Of a stretch of DNA of 64,000 nucleotides, positions 60,368-64,000 are shown one piece after another (position 1 is the stretch's first letter; every line of letters starts with the position of its first letter). The notes below the pieces were generated by a model that was not told where the DNA came from, made no database searches, and worked only from the letters and a program-made list of their open reading frames with translations. The stretch is from Lachnospiraceae bacterium (GTDB taxonomy: Bacteria; Bacillota; Clostridia; Lachnospirales; Lachnospiraceae). The stretch lies in assembly GCA_017427685.1 (NCBI GenBank), contig JAFRSH010000014.1, positions 1 through 64,000 on the forward strand, written 5' to 3'. Both the position numbers and the translations under genes were made by a program.

Positions 60368-63064
60368 ATGAAGTTGTTGAAGAAGATGATCGCATTCGTG
60401 ATTGTCATCGCGACTGTTCTGTCGGTAGTGGGGATCGCACCCGAGCAGGCAGAAGCTGCCGCAAATCCCAAGATCAATGTTTCGAGCAAGATCATCTACG
60501 TAGGGGGAAGTTCGGTCCGCCCTGCGTACGGTGACACATATACATTCTATATCAAGAATCGTCCCAAGAAGTACTCTGTAACATGGAGCTCAAGCGATGA
60601 GAAAGTTGCCAAGATCGAGAAGCTCCAGTACAGCAAGGCTAAAGTGACCGCTGTCGCTGCCGGCAAGGCAACCATCACCGCTGACTTTATCGACAAGGTT
60701 ACGAGCACAAAGTACACGCTCACAACAACCGTCACTGTCAAGAAGAACGCAGCGGCCGTATCGATCGCACCTGCTACCATCCCTCGTCTTGACAAGGGTG
60801 AGACGATCTCACTTTCGGCAACCCTTTACAACAAGGACGCTTCGGAAGCTAAGTCCGGTGAGGTTACCGACACAGTTAAGTGGATCTCTTCAGATCCAAG
60901 CATCGCTACCGTTAATTCTTCGGGTCTCGTGACCGCCGTTGCCGCAGGTAAGGCTACGATCACATGCTACACGGTTCAGAAGACATCGGGTACATACTCA
61001 AAGCTTGAGAAGGCCACAGCCAAGAAGAGCATCGAGATCGAAGTGAACGATCCCGCCGTTATCGGTATCGTCAGCGTTTCGCAGACCTCGCTGACAGATA
61101 TCAAGGTTACCTTTGGCGGTGACTATTCCAAGAACGTTTCCAAGGACAACCTTACGGTTACAAAGGACGGTATCCTTGCTCCCGTTAAGGAGATCAAGTT
61201 CTCTGAGGACGGACTTGAGGCAACCGTTACGATGTATTCCGCACTCACGGACGGCTCTCTCTACACACTTACATACAACAACTCCCTTCTTACCGAGGGC
61301 AAGTCGGCAGGCTTCAAGGCTTCGGTCGGCGATCCCGTCAGGATGGAGCTTTATACTGATGTCAATACCAACAGAGTCATCGCGGGCAAGTTCACACCCA
61401 TCAGATTCAGACTCTTCAACGCAAGTAATGTAGACATCACACCTACAGACGTTAATTCACAGGATTACCTGTCCGCAGCCGCAAGACTCACTCTCAAGCA
61501 GGCTGACACAAGCTCGAATGCGTACTCCGTTTGGAGCATCGATTACGCCTCCAAGAGCGTGTTCGTATTCGAGGCAGGCAAGACGATCACTCTTTCCGGA
61601 GAGTACACCTTCCTTTCGACTGACGGAACGACCTACACTGACAAGACCGTTACCGCAGTGATCCAGCTTACATCCGTTACCGAGGCTTCTACCATGGTTT
61701 ACGACAGCGCGACCATCACGGCTTCCGGTAAGGCAGGCGAGCTGCTTGACTGGACAACTCCCGTTACAAGACTTTCGGTTTCGGATCAGAAGGGCTTCAA
61801 GCTCGTAGCCAGAGTTAAGAACGGTGAGGGCAAGTACATCTACTCTAACGACGACAACAGCCAGATCAAGTTCGGCTCATCCACATCCACATCCTGCTTC
61901 GTTAAGGATGACGGATCGATCGTACCTTTCGCAACCGGTACCGACACCGTGGTCGTTTACTACGGACCCGACATTACGACAGGAGTTGCGATCGGATCGA
62001 TCATTATAAACGTTGTCGGACAGAGAGTTCCCTCACGTCTTATCATCGAGCAGAACGGCAGCCCGATCTCGACACTTCAGACATCAGACGCGTACGGAGT
62101 ATCCGAGGACAGCGTGAACATCAGGATCCTCGACCAGTACGGTGACCAGATAGATATCACGAACAACGCGGTTTCGAGCACCATCCCGCTTTCGACTGTT
62201 ATCGTAACAAGCGTTCAGGAGTACGGTCCTTCGGCCAATGTTTATGCTAACACCGACGGAACCGGCAGGATCGAGATCAATTCGCTCGGAATCGGTGCCA
62301 CAAGCGGCAAGAGCTACAGCATGAAGGTCAGCTACAGCGATCCTTCGTACGGAACGCTTGACGGGTACTTTACTGTTCTTGTCTTTACACCCAACCCGAA
62401 CGCAACATCGAGCTACAGAGTTATGGTAGAAGGCGACAAGAACATGAAGGTCGGCTCGGGACTCGCGCTTCCTAAGCTTGAGATCAAGCTCTTTGAGATG
62501 AAGGGTAACGTTCGTTACAGCAGGATCCTTACAGTCAAGCCTTCTCCCAATTCCGGATTCTATGTCGGAGACGGAGACTTCTTCTACAGGATCTACAAGG
62601 CTGACGCAACAAGCACCGAGATCAAGAAGGGTCTTTCGACAGACTATATAGAAGTTGTATACGAGGAGAACAACGGACTCGTTAAGTACGAAACGGGTGC
62701 TTACGTCCTCAGAGTGTTCAAGCGTAACGGCACTCAGGACGGAATGGTTGCTTCGACAGAGTTCACACTCACCGACACCGCCGGAACAGTCAAGTGGGAT
62801 CTCGTTTCACCCACTACCAAGATTCCTCTTAAGGACAACATGACCAAGGACGAGATCAAGATGGTATTCGCCGAGTGCTTCAAGCTCACGATCGGAACCG
62901 ACTCCGTCGGAACAAGCCAGATCGACTTCTCGGACGAGCCCATTACCAACAACGGTCAGATCTTCTTCAGAACCGTTCTCGTGACAGAAACAGTTTCGGT
63001 CAACAGCAGGATCTACACGCTGACACACAAAGTTACACTCAATACTACGATCAGAAACAAATAA
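60368..63064 (+). CDS. Secreted protein with bacterial Ig-like (Big_2) domains
   Basis: The 898-residue protein starts at ATG 60368 after AGAGGAGG, with a signal peptide (MKLLKKMIAFVIVIATVLSV ... AEAA). Two Big_2 modules are plain: about 35-125 (WSSSDEKVAKIEKLQYSKAK then VTAVAAGKATIT) and about 130-225 (WISSDPSIATVNSSGLVTAV). An SbsA-like module follows near 235-325, then a long series of beta-rich domains to the end. No wall anchor motif. It resembles the product of 4157-6292 in plan. A structural or adhesive role is likely. A longer open frame upstream overlaps the previous gene and was rejected. Confidence 0.87.
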   Translation: MKLLKKMIAFVIVIATVLSVVGIAPEQAEAAANPKINVSSKIIYVGGSSVRPAYGDTYTFYIKNRPKKYSVTWSSSDEKVAKIEKLQYSKAKVTAVAAGKATITADFIDKVTSTKYTLTTTVTVKKNAAAVSIAPATIPRLDKGETISLSATLYNKDASEAKSGEVTDTVKWISSDPSIATVNSSGLVTAVAAGKATITCYTVQKTSGTYSKLEKATAKKSIEIEVNDPAVIGIVSVSQTSLTDIKVTFGGDYSKNVSKDNLTVTKDGILAPVKEIKFSEDGLEATVTMYSALTDGSLYTLTYNNSLLTEGKSAGFKASVGDPVRMELYTDVNTNRVIAGKFTPIRFRLFNASNVDITPTDVNSQDYLSAAARLTLKQADTSSNAYSVWSIDYASKSVFVFEAGKTITLSGEYTFLSTDGTTYTDKTVTAVIQLTSVTEASTMVYDSATITASGKAGELLDWTTPVTRLSVSDQKGFKLVARVKNGEGKYIYSNDDNSQIKFGSSTSTSCFVKDDGSIVPFATGTDTVVVYYGPDITTGVAIGSIIINVVGQRVPSRLIIEQNGSPISTLQTSDAYGVSEDSVNIRILDQYGDQIDITNNAVSSTIPLSTVIVTSVQEYGPSANVYANTDGTGRIEINSLGIGATSGKSYSMKVSYSDPSYGTLDGYFTVLVFTPNPNATSSYRVMVEGDKNMKVGSGLALPKLEIKLFEMKGNVRYSRILTVKPSPNSGFYVGDGDFFYRIYKADATSTEIKKGLSTDYIEVVYEENNGLVKYETGAYVLRVFKRNGTQDGMVASTEFTLTDTAGTVKWDLVSPTTKIPLKDNMTKDEIKMVFAECFKLTIGTDSVGTSQIDFSDEPITNNGQIFFRTVLVTETVSVNSRIYTLTHKVTLNTTIRNK

Positions 63065-63070
63065 TAAAAA

Positions 63071-63106
63071 CAAGGGATCCCGGCTCCGGTCGGGATCTCT
63101 TAATAG
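63071..63106 (+). terminator. Intrinsic terminator
   Basis: AAGGGATCCCG (63072-63082) pairs with CGGGATCTCTT (63091-63101) with one G-T pair, followed by AATAG; the T tract is short. Confidence 0.6.
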
Positions 63107-63128
63107 AAACAGACAGGATGATAATCAC

Positions 63129-64000
63129 ATGAAAACCCTTCTTAGAAACGCTAAAGCATTTATCGACGGCTCCTTTACACCCTCGGATATCATGATAGAA
63201 GACGGGAGGATCGCATCGGTACTTCCTGCATGCACGGGCAAGGCCTCGGGGGATACCGAGGTTTTGGATCTCACCGGGAAGCATGTTTTTCCGGGACTGG
63301 TAGACGTGCATGTGCACTTCCGTGAGCCCGGCTTCTCCTACAAGGAAACGATCGCCACGGGATCGCTTGCGGCAGCCCGGGGCGGCTACACCGACGTGTG
63401 TCCCATGCCGAACCTCTCGCCCGTTCCGGACAGCCCGGAGCACCTTGAGGAGGAGCTTACGCTTGTACGGCAGCAGGCGGTCATCGACGTCCATCCCTAC
63501 GGCAGCCTGACAGTCGGCGAAAAGGGCACGGCAGTTGCCGATATAGAAGGGATGAAGGACGACGTCTGTGCTTTCAGTGATGACGGGGTCGGAGTAGAGG
63601 ACGACTCTCTCATGGAAGAAGCCATGAACAGGTGCAAAGCAGTCGGAAAGCTCGCTGTTGCGCACTGTGAGGTCAAGTCGCTCATGGGAGGAAAGCACCT
63701 TAACGAAGGACTTGCATCCAAGGTTCTCGGAATCGCCGGGATCTCCTGCGAGAGCGAGTGGAAGATGATCGAGAGAGATATAAGCGTTTCAAAGAAAACA
63801 GGCTGCGGTTACCATGTCTGCCATGTTTCGACAGCGGACAGCGTCAGATTGATAAGGGAAGCCAAGAAAGCGGGTGTTGATATCACCTGCGAAACCGCGC
63901 CTCATTATCTGCTCCTTGATGAGCGGGTGCTCCTTAAAGGGGGATGCGCTGAAGGAAGTTATGATTTGGGGCAAAAGGATCTTATACAAAACGAGGTGGC
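63129..64000 (+). CDS. pyrC: Dihydroorotase (partial, 3' end outside window)
   Basis: About 290 residues are visible from ATG 63129 to the window edge with no stop. The amidohydrolase signature DVHVHFREPG (metal ligands H61 and H63) follows HVFPGLVD. ETIATGSLAAARGGYTDVCP, MPNLSPVPDSPE, CAFSDDGVGVED, AHCE, YHVCHVSTADSVRLI and CETAPHYLLL match class I dihydroorotases. It cyclises carbamoyl aspartate to dihydroorotate in pyrimidine synthesis. Allantoinase and hydantoinase are relatives, but the motifs favour PyrC. Pyrimidine genes may follow outside. Confidence 0.92.
   Translation, partial: MKTLLRNAKAFIDGSFTPSDIMIEDGRIASVLPACTGKASGDTEVLDLTGKHVFPGLVDVHVHFREPGFSYKETIATGSLAAARGGYTDVCPMPNLSPVPDSPEHLEEELTLVRQQAVIDVHPYGSLTVGEKGTAVADIEGMKDDVCAFSDDGVGVEDDSLMEEAMNRCKAVGKLAVAHCEVKSLMGGKHLNEGLASKVLGIAGISCESEWKMIERDISVSKKTGCGYHVCHVSTADSVRLIREAKKAGVDITCETAPHYLLLDERVLLKGGCAEGSYDLGQKDLIQNEV

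Overview
The window reads as chromosomal DNA of a Gram-positive anaerobe of the Clostridia, most probably a Lachnospiraceae-like gut or rumen bacterium. The evidence is a CIRCE-controlled groESL operon, a TPP riboswitch, a clostridial polyamine operon (Adc/SpeE/carboxyspermidine pathway/AguA/AguB), SleB-, DUF2225- and DUF6062-type proteins, strong AGGAGG-type ribosome binding sites, signal peptides without any outer-membrane genes, and mid-range GC. No rRNA, tRNA, CRISPR array, intact insertion sequence or prophage was recognised. The species cannot be named from sequence alone.

Layout. 1-2.8 kb: end of an unknown gene and a 5'-truncated Ig/BspA-type surface protein. 3.0-6.8 kb: phosphoesterase, HAD nucleotidase, a secreted Ig-like protein and a YccF protein. 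7.0-9.8 kb: an ECF sigma factor translationally coupled to a two-span membrane protein (candidate anti-sigma), a polytopic membrane protein and a PrsW-type intramembrane protease, then a paralogue of the two-span protein. 9.9-16.4 kb: dtd, an SGNH lipoprotein, a secreted protein ending in a DUF3089 hydrolase domain, and a cyclic-nucleotide-domain/NhaC-type transporter fusion. 16.4-21.9 kb: TPP riboswitch and thiW-thiM-thiE-thiD-thiC. 22.6-28.8 kb: a double receiver protein and two paralogous hybrid histidine kinases, followed by a DMT transporter and an AmrS-type radical SAM enzyme. 30.8-31.6 kb: gene remnants, a strong promoter and a riboswitch-like leader. 31.6-38.9 kb: polyamine operon. 39-47.5 kb: a nuclease-like protein, an esterase, a DUF3810 metalloprotease-like protein, a SleB hydrolase, glnS and two cysteine-motif proteins. 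47.5-57 kb: two giant paralogous FecR-domain surface proteins with matching promoters. 57-64 kb: degenerate fragments, groES-groEL, a small membrane protein, an Ig-like secreted protein and the start of dihydroorotase.

How genes work together. The thi cluster makes HMP-P (ThiC), phosphorylates it (ThiD), salvages thiazole (ThiW uptake, ThiM kinase) and joins the two (ThiE); no thiazole synthesis genes are present here. The polyamine operon goes arginine to agmatine to N-carbamoylputrescine to putrescine, and then to spermidine through carboxyspermidine. SpeE is also encoded but no speD is in the window. Its leader (31.37-31.52 kb) can form a long helix enclosing a pseudoknot-capable domain, and this helix excludes an intrinsic terminator, so it looks like a metabolite switch of no class I recognise. 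The sigma/two-span/PrsW operon looks like a regulated intramembrane proteolysis circuit. The thi operon also carries an unusual series of duplications at gene 3' ends (thiM tail, thiE 15-bp repeats, thiD 62-bp repeats, thiC tail).
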